64,000 nucleotides of DNA, taken from assembly GCA_018825965.1 (NCBI GenBank), contig JAHKAA010000037.1:59883-123882 (forward strand). Direction: 5' to 3'. Below are positions 37,097 through 45,512 of the stretch, piece after piece. Positions within the stretch are counted from its first letter, which is position 1, and each line of letters opens with the position of its first letter. The notes under the pieces are model-generated. The model ran no database searches. It saw only the letters and a list, made by a program, of their open reading frames with translations, and was not told the DNA's origin. This DNA is from Gammaproteobacteria bacterium. GTDB lineage: Bacteria; Pseudomonadota; Gammaproteobacteria; Enterobacterales; Alteromonadaceae. The position numbers and the translations under genes are program-made.

Positions 37097-38917
37097 ATGC
37101 CGATGTTTGACGCTAAGAGCTTCCTGAAAACTGCGCCCCATATGCCGGGTGTGTATCGTATGCTGGATCAGAAAGAAACCGTTATTTATGTCGGTAAAGC
37201 CAAAGATCTGAAAAAACGTTTATCCAGTTACTTTCGCCAGAATGTATCCGGCAGTAAAACCCGCGCCTTAGTCAGTCATATTCATAGTGTGGAGCTGACG
37301 GTCACCCAAAGTGAAACTGAAGCGCTGATTTTAGAAAACAACCTGATTAAGCAGTACCTGCCCAAATACAATATTTTGCTGCGGGACGATAAGTCTTACC
37401 CATTTATTTTGATCACCAACCACAAACATCCTCGTATCAGCTCGCACCGTGGGCCCCGCAAAGTGGAAGGGCAGTACTTTGGTCCTTATCCAAGTGCAGG
37501 CGCAGTCTGGCAAAGTTTAAAACTGCTGCAAAAAGTATTTCCTATCCGCCAGTGTGAAGACGGATTTTATCGTGCCCGCACCCGGCCTTGTTTGCAGTAC
37601 CAGTTGAAGCTCTGTTCAGCGCCTTGTGTTGGCAAAATATCAGATGAAGATTACGCTGCCGAAGTCAAAAATACCTCGCTGTTTTTATCAGGTAAAAGCC
37701 AGCAATTGATAGAGCAACTGGTACAGCAAATGGAAAAAGCCAGCAACGAGATGGCCTTTGAAAAAGCCGCCCAGTTTCGCGATCAAATTGTCAGTTTACG
37801 CAAAGTACAAGAGCAGCAGTACGTCAGCGGCGATCACGAAGAAATGGATGTGATAGCTCTGGAATGGTCGCATGGGGTGGCCTGTATTCATGTGCTCTTT
37901 ATCCGCGATCATAAAGTGCTGGGTAGTAAAAACTTTTTCCCTAAAGTACCGGCAGGTTCTGAACCTGAAGAAATTTTACCGTCCTTTTTAGCCCAGTTTT
38001 ATTTAAGTGGTGCCGGTGGCCAAATGATGCCTAAAGAGCTGGTCCTGAGCGAGCGGGTCGAAGATGACGAGCAGTTGGCGCAGGCTATTAGTGAACTGGC
38101 ACAGCGTAAAGTCAGTTTTGTGTATGCCAAACGTGGTGAAAAAGCCCGTTATCTGGCTTTAGCGCAAAAAAATGCACAATTGGCTGCTGCCACTAAGTTG
38201 TCCGTTAAAGAGCAGGTTGCAGTGCGTTACCGTGAGCTGAAACAAACACTAAAGCTTGAGCTTTTAGAACGGATGGAATGTTTTGATATCAGCCATACTA
38301 TGGGGCAATCGACGATAGCCTCCTGTGTGGTATTTGATGGTCAGGGGCCAAACAAAAGCGAATACCGCCGTTTTAATGTCGAAGGCATTACACCTGGGGA
38401 TGATTATGCCGCTATGTTATTTGCGCTGAATAAACGCTATGGCAAGCTCACAGATGAAAGCCGGATCCCGGATTTGATTTTAATAGACGGCGGCCAGGGC
38501 CAACTGACTCAGGCCATCGATTTTTTCAGCAGTTGGCCTTTTGCTAAAAAACCAGTGCTGGTGGGGGTGGCAAAAGGCACCAGTCGCAAACCTGGTTTAG
38601 AAACTTTAATTTTACCCGATAACCCGGCAGGCTTTTCCTTAGCTGCAGAATCACCTGCTTTGCATTTAATTCAGCAAATCCGTGATGAAGCGCACCGCTT
38701 TGCCATTACAGGTCATCGTAATAAACGCGGTAAAGCCATTATTAAGAGCCCATTGGAAAATATCGATGGAGTAGGTGAGAAACGCAGACAAGCTTTGTTA
38801 CAATACCTCGGAGGTTTGCATGGCGTGATGCAGGCCTCTGTGGACGAACTCGCGACAGTACCGGGAATTTCCAGGCAACAGGCCGAAAAGATTTACCAGG
38901 CATGTCACAATAACTAA
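37097..38917 (+). CDS. uvrC: UvrABC excinuclease subunit C
   Basis: Endonuclease that makes the two incisions flanking DNA lesions in nucleotide excision repair. In the 606-residue protein: GIY-YIG domain (PGVYRMLDQKETVIYVGKAKDLKKRL), a cysteine motif (CLQYQLKLCSAPCVG), UVR domain (EKAAQFRDQIVSLR), RNase H-like nuclease domain (ECFDISHTMGQSTIASCVVF, LILIDGGQGQL) and a C-terminal helix-hairpin-helix pair (IDGVGEKRRQALLQYLGG). I use the ATG at 37097; ATG 37103 is possible and neither has a clear ribosome site, so coupling to uvrY, 17 bases upstream, is likely. Confidence 0.96.
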   Translation: MPMFDAKSFLKTAPHMPGVYRMLDQKETVIYVGKAKDLKKRLSSYFRQNVSGSKTRALVSHIHSVELTVTQSETEALILENNLIKQYLPKYNILLRDDKSYPFILITNHKHPRISSHRGPRKVEGQYFGPYPSAGAVWQSLKLLQKVFPIRQCEDGFYRARTRPCLQYQLKLCSAPCVGKISDEDYAAEVKNTSLFLSGKSQQLIEQLVQQMEKASNEMAFEKAAQFRDQIVSLRKVQEQQYVSGDHEEMDVIALEWSHGVACIHVLFIRDHKVLGSKNFFPKVPAGSEPEEILPSFLAQFYLSGAGGQMMPKELVLSERVEDDEQLAQAISELAQRKVSFVYAKRGEKARYLALAQKNAQLAAATKLSVKEQVAVRYRELKQTLKLELLERMECFDISHTMGQSTIASCVVFDGQGPNKSEYRRFNVEGITPGDDYAAMLFALNKRYGKLTDESRIPDLILIDGGQGQLTQAIDFFSSWPFAKKPVLVGVAKGTSRKPGLETLILPDNPAGFSLAAESPALHLIQQIRDEAHRFAITGHRNKRGKAIIKSPLENIDGVGEKRRQALLQYLGGLHGVMQASVDELATVPGISRQQAEKIYQACHNN

Positions 38918-38947
38918 ATATGTGTGCCCACTTTGAGAAGTAGTGTT

Positions 38948-39490
38948 ATGTGGAATATTCCAAATCTGTTGACTATGTTCCGATTGTGTTTGATCCCTGT
39001 TTGTTTATTCTGTTTTTACTCTGAACTGGAACACGCCCGCTTTTTTGCCGCTTTTGCCTTCTGGTTTGCTGCCATCACCGACATGCTGGATGGATACCTT
39101 GCCCGTAAAATGCAACTGCTGACGCCTTTTGGGGCATTTTTAGACCCTGTGGCTGATAAACTGATGGTAGCTGCAGCTTTAGTTTTGATCGCCGTCGATA
39201 TGCAAACCTTATGGGTGACTATTCCGGCTTTTATTATGATCAGCAGAGAGATATTAATTTCAGCCTTACGTGAATGGATGGCCGGAGTAGGGCAACGTGC
39301 TCAGGTGGCCGTGTCCGAAGTGGGCAAATACAAAACTGCAGCACAGATGTTGGCATTAATAGGTTTAATTTGGCAACCCGTCGGCTGGTTGACTGATTTA
39401 AGTATGGCACTGCTGTATATAGCAACCTTATTAACGGTGTGGTCTATGTTGGTTTACCTGAAAGCATCCTGGCCAGCGCTGAGTAAATAG
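38948..39490 (+). CDS. pgsA: CDP-diacylglycerol-glycerol-3-phosphate 3-phosphatidyltransferase
   Basis: Inner-membrane enzyme for the committed step to phosphatidylglycerol. The 180-residue protein has the CDP-alcohol transferase motif D-G-x2-A-R-x8-G-x3-D-x3-D as DMLDGYLARKMQ...GAFLDPVADK, and about five hydrophobic helices. The ATG at 38948 gives MWNIPNLLTMFRL, matching the family (E. coli MQFNIPTLLTLFR); a GTG at 38924 is less likely. Gene order uvrY-uvrC-pgsA-tRNA genes is the same in E. coli. Confidence 0.96.
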   Translation: MWNIPNLLTMFRLCLIPVCLFCFYSELEHARFFAAFAFWFAAITDMLDGYLARKMQLLTPFGAFLDPVADKLMVAAALVLIAVDMQTLWVTIPAFIMISREILISALREWMAGVGQRAQVAVSEVGKYKTAAQMLALIGLIWQPVGWLTDLSMALLYIATLLTVWSMLVYLKASWPALSK

Positions 39491-39623
39491 ACGGAAAAAG
39501 TTTGCAAAAACAGCAGTGAAGCTACTTTTTGAGCAAACGAATTTAAAAGCATAAATTTGTGGTTGACGTAAAAGCATAAACCAGTAGAATGCGTCTCGTG
39601 TTACGGCGAATGGCCAGTAAAAA

Positions 39624-39699
39624 GCGGGCATAGCTCAGTTGGTAGAGCGCGACCTTGCCAAGGTCGAGGTCACGAGTTCGAGCCTCGTTGCCCGCTCCA
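39624..39699 (+). tRNA. tRNA-Gly (GCC), copy 1
   Basis: 76 bases; acceptor GCGGGCA/TGCCCGC, anticodon stem-loop GACCTTGCCAAGGTC with GCC, GTTCGAGCC T-loop, encoded CCA. Identical to the copy at 40008. First of a Gly-Cys-Leu-Gly cluster after pgsA, equivalent to E. coli glyW-cysT-leuZ. Confidence 0.97.
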
Positions 39700-39714
39700 A
39701 GTCGTACGCCAGAT

Positions 39715-39788
39715 GGCGGGTTGGCAGAATGGCCATGCAGCGGATTGCAAATCCGTCCACCTCGGTTCGACTCCGGGACCCGCCTCCA
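39715..39788 (+). tRNA. tRNA-Cys (GCA)
   Basis: 74 bases; acceptor GGCGGGT/ACCCGCC, anticodon stem-loop CGGATTGCAAATCCG with GCA, GGTTCGACTCC T-arm, encoded CCA. Second gene of the cluster. Confidence 0.97.
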
Positions 39789-39845
39789 TTTAATACCGTA
39801 CTTGGTTAAATGTCGTTGGCTGTAATACAAAATAGAAAAGTGTTT

Positions 39846-39932
39846 GCCCGGGTGGTGAAATCGGTAGACACAAGGGATTTAAAATCCCTCGCTCGAAAGG
39901 GCGTGCCGGTTCAAGTCCGGCCCCGGGCACCA
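39846..39932 (+). tRNA. tRNA-Leu (UAA)
   Basis: 87-base class II tRNA; acceptor GCCCGGG/CCCGGGC, anticodon stem-loop GGGATTTAAAATCCC with TAA, a variable arm (GCTCGAAAGGGC), GGTTCAAGTCC T-arm and CCA. An AT-rich hairpin (TCTCAATA/TATTGAGA) follows directly at 39934-39955, without a T-tract, possibly a processing signal. Confidence 0.96.
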
Positions 39933-40007
39933 TCTCAATAGCAAGATATTGAGACAGGTTGAAAAACCAGAAATACCAAAGCAGATTATTATCTGCAAAA
40001 TGCCTAA

Positions 40008-40083
40008 GCGGGCATAGCTCAGTTGGTAGAGCGCGACCTTGCCAAGGTCGAGGTCACGAGTTCGAGCCTCGTTGCCCGCTCCA
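40008..40083 (+). tRNA. tRNA-Gly (GCC), copy 2
   Basis: Base-for-base the same as the tRNA-Gly at 39624, with encoded CCA. It closes the cluster; the E. coli equivalent has a single glycine gene here. A terminator follows. Confidence 0.97.
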
Positions 40084-40089
40084 AATTTG

Positions 40090-40116
40090 AAAAAGCAGCC
40101 TGAAGGCTGCTTTTTT
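40090..40116 (+). terminator. Terminator of the tRNA cluster
   Basis: AAAAAGCAGCC-TGAA-GGCTGCTTTTTT, a strong intrinsic terminator 7 bases after the last tRNA. Confidence 0.92.
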
Positions 40117-40157
40117 GCGTTTTAAGTTCTGAAAAACTGTGGTCGTGTTATTTACTG

Positions 40158-40180
40158 TAAAAAGCGGCCACAGACCGCTT
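40158..40180 (-). terminator. Terminator after the DASS transporter gene
   Basis: On the minus strand AAGCGG-TCTGTGG-CCGCTTTTTAC, a 6-bp stem followed by a T-tract, about 25 bases past the DASS stop. Confidence 0.65.
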
Positions 40181-40204
40181 CTTCACAAAGACTGTAGGTA
40201 AAGC

Positions 40205-41623
40205 CTATCTCACCAGCTGTGGCCCTAACCACAGACTAAATAAGCTAATAATCACTATACCGACCAGATTCAGCACTAAACCCGCCCTGACCATATCTTT
40301 AATTTGTAGCTTGCCTGAGGCAAACACTATAGCGTTGGGGGGCGTAGCCACGGGCATCATAAAGGCAAAACTGGCAGCCAAAGCCGCTGGTACTACTAAA
40401 TACAGCGGCGACAGGTCCATAGAGAGAGCCACAGGGCCTAATAACGGCAGGAAAGCTGCCGCTGTGGCTGTATTGCTGGTGACTTCAGTCAGGAAGATGA
40501 TCAGACTGGTCACCACAAGCAGCAGTAGGACAGGCGGCACTGTGTGCAATAGCTGTAATTGTTGCGCTAATAATTCAGCCACACCGGTTTTCTGGATCTG
40601 ATCGGCCATACTCAGACCACCCCCAAACAGCAACAACACTCCCCAGGGCAAATTCTGACTGTCTTTCCATTCCAACAGTGCGGTGCCAGAGCCTTTTTCG
40701 CCTGGCAAGATAAAAAGTAAAGCTGCTGCGCAAAGTGCAATTACTGTGTCACTGACCGGTAATCCGGTCCATTTCACCAGCCATTGCTGGCTGATCCAAC
40801 TAAAGGCTGCCAGCGCAAAGACGATTAGAACTAATTTTTGTGAACGTGACATAGCGCCTAAGGCCTGCAACTGAGCTGAAGTATCATTCTGAGCCAGTTG
40901 TGTTTTGGGCATGCGGAAATGGATTTTTGTCAGCCAGACCCAGCAAATAACCAGCATAGTCAAAGCCAGTGGCACACCCAATAGCATCCAATCGGCAAAA
41001 CTGATTTGAATGTTATAACTTTTTGATAAGTAAGCGGCGAGCAGCGCATTGGGTGGCGTACCAATTAATGTAGCTACACCCCCTATGCTTGCACTGTAGG
41101 CGATACCCAGCAAGACGGCTTTACCAAACTGGTCCTGTGTCGAAGCCTTTGCCATAGCGATAATGGATAAACCTATAGGCAACATCATCACAGCTGTGGC
41201 GGTATTGGACATCCACATGGATAAAAAGGCGGTTACAGCCATCACAGCAGCAATTTGTAAACCTGGTGAAGACCCGACCATAGACAAGGCTTTTAAAGCG
41301 ATGCGCTTATGCAAAACGGTTTTCTCCATCGCTATAGAAAGAAAAAAACCGCCTAAAAACAGGAAAATCAAAGGATGGGCGTAAGGTGAGGTGGCTGCAT
41401 CCAGTTTATCTATGCCTAACAGGGGGATAAAAATCATCGGCAGCAAGGACGTGACCGGAATCGGCACGATCTCGGTGATCCACCAGAGCACCATCCAGGC
41501 CATTAAACCCGTGATCATCCAGGCGGCCTGGCTCATTTGTGCTGTGGGTGGAGGTAACAAAAGAGTCAGTAATACTAACAAGGGGCCACAGAGTAGCAAC
41601 ATGCGGCTGGAGAGAGACGACAT
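40205..41623 (-). CDS. DASS/SLC13-family sodium:dicarboxylate symporter
   Basis: Inner-membrane transporter (472 residues, about 11 helices) of the divalent anion:Na+ symporter family, which imports succinate, malate, fumarate or related anions. Family motifs: the substrate-site SNTATAVMMLPIG in the first half and TEVTSNTATAAAFLPLLGP in the second, with TPPNALLAAY and ATPPNAIVFASG loops. It comes after dctA and a porin on the same strand, behind a strong hairpin, so it is probably the distal gene of the dicarboxylate uptake unit. Substrate is inferred from the neighbours. Confidence 0.88.
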   Translation of the reverse strand: MSSLSSRMLLLCGPLLVLLTLLLPPPTAQMSQAAWMITGLMAWMVLWWITEIVPIPVTSLLPMIFIPLLGIDKLDAATSPYAHPLIFLFLGGFFLSIAMEKTVLHKRIALKALSMVGSSPGLQIAAVMAVTAFLSMWMSNTATAVMMLPIGLSIIAMAKASTQDQFGKAVLLGIAYSASIGGVATLIGTPPNALLAAYLSKSYNIQISFADWMLLGVPLALTMLVICWVWLTKIHFRMPKTQLAQNDTSAQLQALGAMSRSQKLVLIVFALAAFSWISQQWLVKWTGLPVSDTVIALCAAALLFILPGEKGSGTALLEWKDSQNLPWGVLLLFGGGLSMADQIQKTGVAELLAQQLQLLHTVPPVLLLLVVTSLIIFLTEVTSNTATAAAFLPLLGPVALSMDLSPLYLVVPAALAASFAFMMPVATPPNAIVFASGKLQIKDMVRAGLVLNLVGIVIISLFSLWLGPQLVR

Positions 41624-41634
41624 AATACTTCCTT

Positions 41635-41659
41635 AAAAAAACCGGAGCCAGGCTCCGGT
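41635..41659 (-). terminator. Hairpin terminator between porin and DASS genes
   Basis: On the minus strand ACCGGAGCC and GGCTCCGGT form a very stable, almost loopless stem followed by TTTTTT, 5 bases after the porin stop. Likely terminates or attenuates the dctA-porin transcript before the DASS gene. Confidence 0.85.
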
Positions 41660-41663
41660 GAGA

Positions 41664-42623
41664 TCAGAAAAAAAACTTCATGCCCAGAGCGGCTGCATGA
41701 TCGCGATCGGTTTCAAAGTGAAGTTTGGACAGAAGCAGATAGGCCGTCAAATTGTTTCGCCACTGGTAATCCACTCCAATGCTATGCAAACGGGCTTTTT
41801 CGGCATGACGGGTTTGGCTGTCGTCCTTTTGCCATTGCCATTTATAAGTCCAGTCGTTGCGCTGATAACTCAGCTGCGCCAGCCAGGAATCCCCTTCTGT
41901 ATTACGTACCAGGTGCTCACTATGCTGAACCATCACACCTGCTGAAAGCACAGCGCCGTCGGTTTTCCATAAGGGCAGTTGTGCAAGCAGACGCTCTGCA
42001 GTGATAGTGTTTAGTTCATCCGTGCGGCCATACGCCATATACAGAGGGTATTTTTTTAACGCCGGGTCGCCATAAGCCAGTACCCAGTCATAACCACCGG
42101 CAGTCTCATCACTGGCCCCTGTCTGGTAGGTGGCAGAAAAGTGAAAACCTTCGATAATAGGTGACTGATAACTGAGTATATTTTCCAGCCTGTCCTGAGC
42201 TGGTGTGATCTGCGCTATATCGGCGAGGGATTCGTTAAATAAATCGATTTTTCCTTCAGACTTTTTAAACCTGGTGTCGTTTTTACCAAACACCAGTTCG
42301 CCATAGCGACCAGCTACTCCTATATAGGTATTACGTGAGCTGAAGCGGTGATCTTTATTGGCATCATCCAGACCATTGACCTGCCACTCGTACACAGCAA
42401 TGATGGCCAGTCCATCTGTCAACTGATGTTTGGCTTTCAGACCTAAACGGGAAAACGGCACTTCAATTTGGCGGCCTTGATCGGCATAACGATAGAGTCC
42501 TTTATCCACATCCAGTGCCTGAAGTTCAAGTTTACCGTACCAGTCCCATTCAAAAGCCTTGGCCTTTGACGCCGTAAAAGCCAGAGTGCAACAGATAGCT
42601 GCAGATAAGCTTAATTTAACCAT
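41664..42623 (-). CDS. Outer-membrane porin of the dicarboxylate cluster
   Basis: Gram-negative-type porin of 319 residues. The ATG at 42623 has AGAGGTG just upstream and opens a signal peptide ([23 protein letters not shown]); the frame extends further but that part overlaps dctA. The mature protein begins [14 protein letters not shown], carries the porin-typical [15 protein letters not shown] loop and ends in aromatic FFF, the outer-membrane assembly signal. Its start overlaps the dctA stop by 8 bases, so the two are translationally coupled. A dicarboxylate entry role is inferred from this coupling. Confidence 0.88.
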   Translation of the reverse strand: MVKLSLSAAICCTLAFTASKAKAFEWDWYGKLELQALDVDKGLYRYADQGRQIEVPFSRLGLKAKHQLTDGLAIIAVYEWQVNGLDDANKDHRFSSRNTYIGVAGRYGELVFGKNDTRFKKSEGKIDLFNESLADIAQITPAQDRLENILSYQSPIIEGFHFSATYQTGASDETAGGYDWVLAYGDPALKKYPLYMAYGRTDELNTITAERLLAQLPLWKTDGAVLSAGVMVQHSEHLVRNTEGDSWLAQLSYQRNDWTYKWQWQKDDSQTRHAEKARLHSIGVDYQWRNNLTAYLLLSKLHFETDRDHAAALGMKFFF

Positions 42624-43932
42624 GTTGCACCTCTGCCGCTTTAACTGACACTGTATCTGGTTGTGGAGTTGCTCCCTGAGCCAGCTCCTTATCCAATTGT
42701 TGTATATCCAGTTCACCACACCATTTGGAAACCACCAAAGTAGCGACACCGTTACCAATTAAATTGGTTAATGCCCTGGCTTCAGACATAAATCTGTCTA
42801 TGCCTAAAATCAAGGCTATACCAGCCACAGGTACTGAACCTACTGAAGCTAAAGTAGCAGCTAATACGATAAAACCGCTGCCGGTCACCCCTGCAGCGCC
42901 TTTGGATGTCACCAGCAACACCGCCAGTAAGGTCAGTTGCTGAGTTAAATCCATAGAGGTATCTGTAGCCTGAGCAATAAAGACCGCCGCCATGGTCAGG
43001 TAAATAGCCGTACCGTCGAGATTAAAAGAATAGCCTGTAGGCACAACTAAACCTACAGTAGATTTAGTGGCTCCCAGTTTCTCAAGCTTGGCCATCATAC
43101 GTGGTAACACAGATTCAGACGACGATGTACCTAAGACGATCAGCAGCTCTTCTTTGATATAGCGAATAAATTTGGTAATTGAAAAACCGTGGTAACGGCA
43201 AATTGCACCTAATACGATAAAAATAAACAGCAGGCAAGTGAGGTAGAAGGTGGCCATTAAACCGGCTAAAGACCATAAAGTAGCAATGCCATATTTACCT
43301 ATGGTAAAGGCCATGGCACCAAAAGCACCAACAGGAGCGACTTTCATCAGCATATGCACTATGGCAAATAACACTTCTGAGCTTTTTTCCACATAACCAA
43401 AAATCAGGTTTTGCCGGCCACCCAAACGCTGCAAAGCAAAACCAAACAGGATAGAAAAAAACAGCACTTGCAGCATATCGCCGCGGGCAAAAGCATCAAA
43501 TACGCTGCTTGGGATCACATTCAGCAGAAAATCCGTGGTGCTTTGCATCTGATCCGGTGCCGTGTATTTACTGATGGATTGCTGGTCCAGACTGGCCGGG
43601 TCTATATGCATGCCCACACCAGGTTTGACGACATTAATCACCACTAAACCAATGATCAGGGCTATGGTCGACACAATTTCAAAATAGAGCAGGGCATAAC
43701 CGCCCGTTTTCCCTACTTTTTTCATATCTTCCATACCAGCTATACCGACCACTACGGTACAAAAGATAATGGGCGCGATAATCATTTTAATCAGTTTGAT
43801 AAAAGCTGTACCCAAAGGCTGCATGGCGGTGCCAAGCTCAGGATAAAAATGACCTAAAAAGATACCTGCACTGATGGCAAGCAATACCTGAATATAGAGG
43901 CTGGATAGCAGCCTTTTGGTTTTATTTTTCAT
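42616..43932 (-). CDS. dctA: C4-dicarboxylate:cation symporter DctA
   Basis: Inner-membrane DAACS-family transporter (438 residues) importing succinate, fumarate, malate and aspartate with protons or sodium. Motifs: [21 protein letters not shown], the serine-rich re-entrant loop [32 protein letters not shown], and the end [19 protein letters not shown]. Length fits E. coli DctA (428). A sigma-54 promoter and DctD-like operator lie directly upstream. First gene of dctA-porin-(DASS). Confidence 0.96.
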   Translation of the reverse strand: MKNKTKRLLSSLYIQVLLAISAGIFLGHFYPELGTAMQPLGTAFIKLIKMIIAPIIFCTVVVGIAGMEDMKKVGKTGGYALLYFEIVSTIALIIGLVVINVVKPGVGMHIDPASLDQQSISKYTAPDQMQSTTDFLLNVIPSSVFDAFARGDMLQVLFFSILFGFALQRLGGRQNLIFGYVEKSSEVLFAIVHMLMKVAPVGAFGAMAFTIGKYGIATLWSLAGLMATFYLTCLLFIFIVLGAICRYHGFSITKFIRYIKEELLIVLGTSSSESVLPRMMAKLEKLGATKSTVGLVVPTGYSFNLDGTAIYLTMAAVFIAQATDTSMDLTQQLTLLAVLLVTSKGAAGVTGSGFIVLAATLASVGSVPVAGIALILGIDRFMSEARALTNLIGNGVATLVVSKWCGELDIQQLDKELAQGATPQPDTVSVKAAEVQHG

Positions 43933-43982
43933 TGTTATTGTCTCTCTGGTTATGGAGAAAATCTCCCTGTCAGACAGTCAAT

Positions 43983-43998
43983 AGCAAAGAGGAAGCCA
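43983..43998 (-). promoter_or_regulatory. Sigma-54 (-24/-12) promoter of dctA
   Basis: Minus-strand TGGCTTCCTCTTTGCT: GG and GC elements at the exact 12-base spacing of the consensus TGGCACGNNNNTTGCW. The expected start site is about 40 bases before the dctA ATG. Fits with the sigma-54 activator DctD encoded just upstream. Confidence 0.8.
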
Positions 43999-44066
43999 GC
44001 TTTTAAATTTTAATATTGTTGTTAAAATTCAGTTGGTTACATCTTTTTTATTTGAGCTTTGATAAG

Positions 44067-44090
44067 GCTTGTGTGGAAATCCGCACAAGC
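44067..44090. promoter_or_regulatory. DctD-type upstream activator site
   Basis: A 24-base near-perfect palindrome: GCTTGTGTGGA and TCCGCACAAGC as arms around AA, one mismatch among 11 pairs. It is about 70 bases upstream of the -24/-12 promoter, a normal enhancer position. It resembles the TGTGCGGAAATCCGCACA-like sites of DctD proteins. Confidence 0.75.
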
Positions 44091-44100
44091 TGCAAAGGCT

Positions 44101-44123
44101 GTTGTCACTTAATCCACACAAGG
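44101..44123. promoter_or_regulatory. Second, weaker DctD-like half site
   Basis: AATCCACACAAGG repeats the right arm of the palindrome at 44067-44090 about 30 bases further upstream; the left arm (GTTGTCACTT) is degenerate. Close paired sites are usual for DctD-type enhancers. It lies just past the dctD stop codon. Confidence 0.5.
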
Positions 44124-44129
44124 TGCATC

Positions 44130-45512
44130 TCAGTCTTCGCTTTTGTCCAGAAAGTCGCGGCGGGTCAGCTGATATTTCGCCATTTTGTCGTATAAAGTTT
44201 TACGGGGTAAATCCAGCTCGCTCATCACGGCTTTTATTGCCCCTTTGTGCTGATTTAAGGCCTCTTCCAGCAGCATTTTTTCGTAATATTCAACCCGCTG
44301 CTGTAAGCTCATGTTGCCTGTGATGCCATGTTCTGCTTTATGGGGCTGAGTGCTAAAAGCCACCTGTGCACCCATTAATACATAACGTTCCGCCATATTA
44401 CGCAGCTCCCGCACATTGCCTGGCCACTGATGCTGCGCCAATTGTTGTAGCTCTGTACTTTTGAGCGGAATATATTCTTTATGAAAACGCGCTGCGGCTA
44501 TGCGGGCAAAATGTGAAAATAATAAAAACACATCATCTTTACGCTGGCGTAATGCGGGCAAATGCAAATCCACCAGAGACAAGCGGTAATACAAGTCACT
44601 GCGAAATTCCCCAGTGCTGGCCAATTGTTTTAAATCCATTTTGCTGGCGGCTATCACCCGGATATCCAGATCTATGGCCTGATTCGAGCCTAAGCGGGTT
44701 ACTTTACGTTCTTCCAGTACCCGCAGCAGTTTGATCTGTAAAGACAAAGGGGTGCTTTCAATCTCATCCAGTAATAAAGTGCCGCCATTGGCAAACTCAA
44801 ATTTACCTATACGTTTTTTATCGGCGCCGGTAAAAGCTCCTGCCTCAGCACCAAAGAGTTCACTTTCAATCAGTTGCTCTGGTATAGCTCCGCAGTTGAT
44901 GGCCACAAAGTTATGCTGGTGTCTGTCACTTTGCTCATGTAAATAGCGCGCCACCAGTTCTTTGCCTGTGCCGGTTTCACCATAAATCAGCACGTCAGCA
45001 GGGGCGTCGATCACGGCATCCAGAGTGCGGCGTAACTGCTGCATCACCGGGCTTTGGCCTAAAATACGTAAACCGGGCTGTTGTTCGCGTTCAACGGCAG
45101 CTTTTAACTGCCGGTTCTCCAGTACTAAATGACGTTTCTCCAAAGCACGGCGACTAACTTCCACCAGATGATCATTATCAAAAGGTTTTTCCAGAAAATC
45201 ATAAGCGCCTTGTTGCATGGCTTTTACAGCCAATGACACAGCACCATAACCTGTCAGCATGATCACAGGGATTTCAGCGTCTGTCGCATGAATTTTCTGC
45301 AACAGCTCAAGGCCATTCAGTGCCGGCATATGCATATCTGTGATCACTATGCCGCTATAGTGTGGGCTGATTTGTTTGAGAACTTCGGCAGGATTGGCGG
45401 TGGTAAAACAAGCTAAATCTTCCAGTTTCAACAGCTGGCTGACGGCACTGCGAATATCGGCTTCATCATCAATAAAAATAATAGCCGGATGCTGTTGTTC
45501 TGTAGTTGCCAT
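44130..45512 (-). CDS. dctD: Sigma-54-dependent response regulator DctD
   Basis: NtrC-family activator (460 residues) of dicarboxylate uptake genes. Receiver domain at 1-125 with DDE acidic residues and phospho-aspartate in IVITDMHMPALNGL; AAA+ domain about 150-380 with Walker A GETGTGKE, the sigma-54 contact loop GAFTGA, and Walker B GGTLLLDEIE; Fis-type HTH at the C-terminus (AIKAVMSELDLPRKTLYDKM). It starts immediately after the dctB stop. Its predicted binding sites lie between it and dctA. Confidence 0.95.
   Translation of the reverse strand: MATTEQQHPAIIFIDDEADIRSAVSQLLKLEDLACFTTANPAEVLKQISPHYSGIVITDMHMPALNGLELLQKIHATDAEIPVIMLTGYGAVSLAVKAMQQGAYDFLEKPFDNDHLVEVSRRALEKRHLVLENRQLKAAVEREQQPGLRILGQSPVMQQLRRTLDAVIDAPADVLIYGETGTGKELVARYLHEQSDRHQHNFVAINCGAIPEQLIESELFGAEAGAFTGADKKRIGKFEFANGGTLLLDEIESTPLSLQIKLLRVLEERKVTRLGSNQAIDLDIRVIAASKMDLKQLASTGEFRSDLYYRLSLVDLHLPALRQRKDDVFLLFSHFARIAAARFHKEYIPLKSTELQQLAQHQWPGNVRELRNMAERYVLMGAQVAFSTQPHKAEHGITGNMSLQQRVEYYEKMLLEEALNQHKGAIKAVMSELDLPRKTLYDKMAKYQLTRRDFLDKSED

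Noticed and set aside
39543..39830. 95-residue minus-strand frame across tRNA-Gly and tRNA-Cys
   Set aside because: It is antisense to two clear tRNA genes; GAGNEARTRDLDLGKVALYQLSYAR is a typical tRNA-antisense artefact.
39934..39955. AT-rich hairpin between tRNA-Leu and the second tRNA-Gly as a terminator
   Set aside because: No T-tract and the next tRNA follows within 60 bases; more likely a processing structure.
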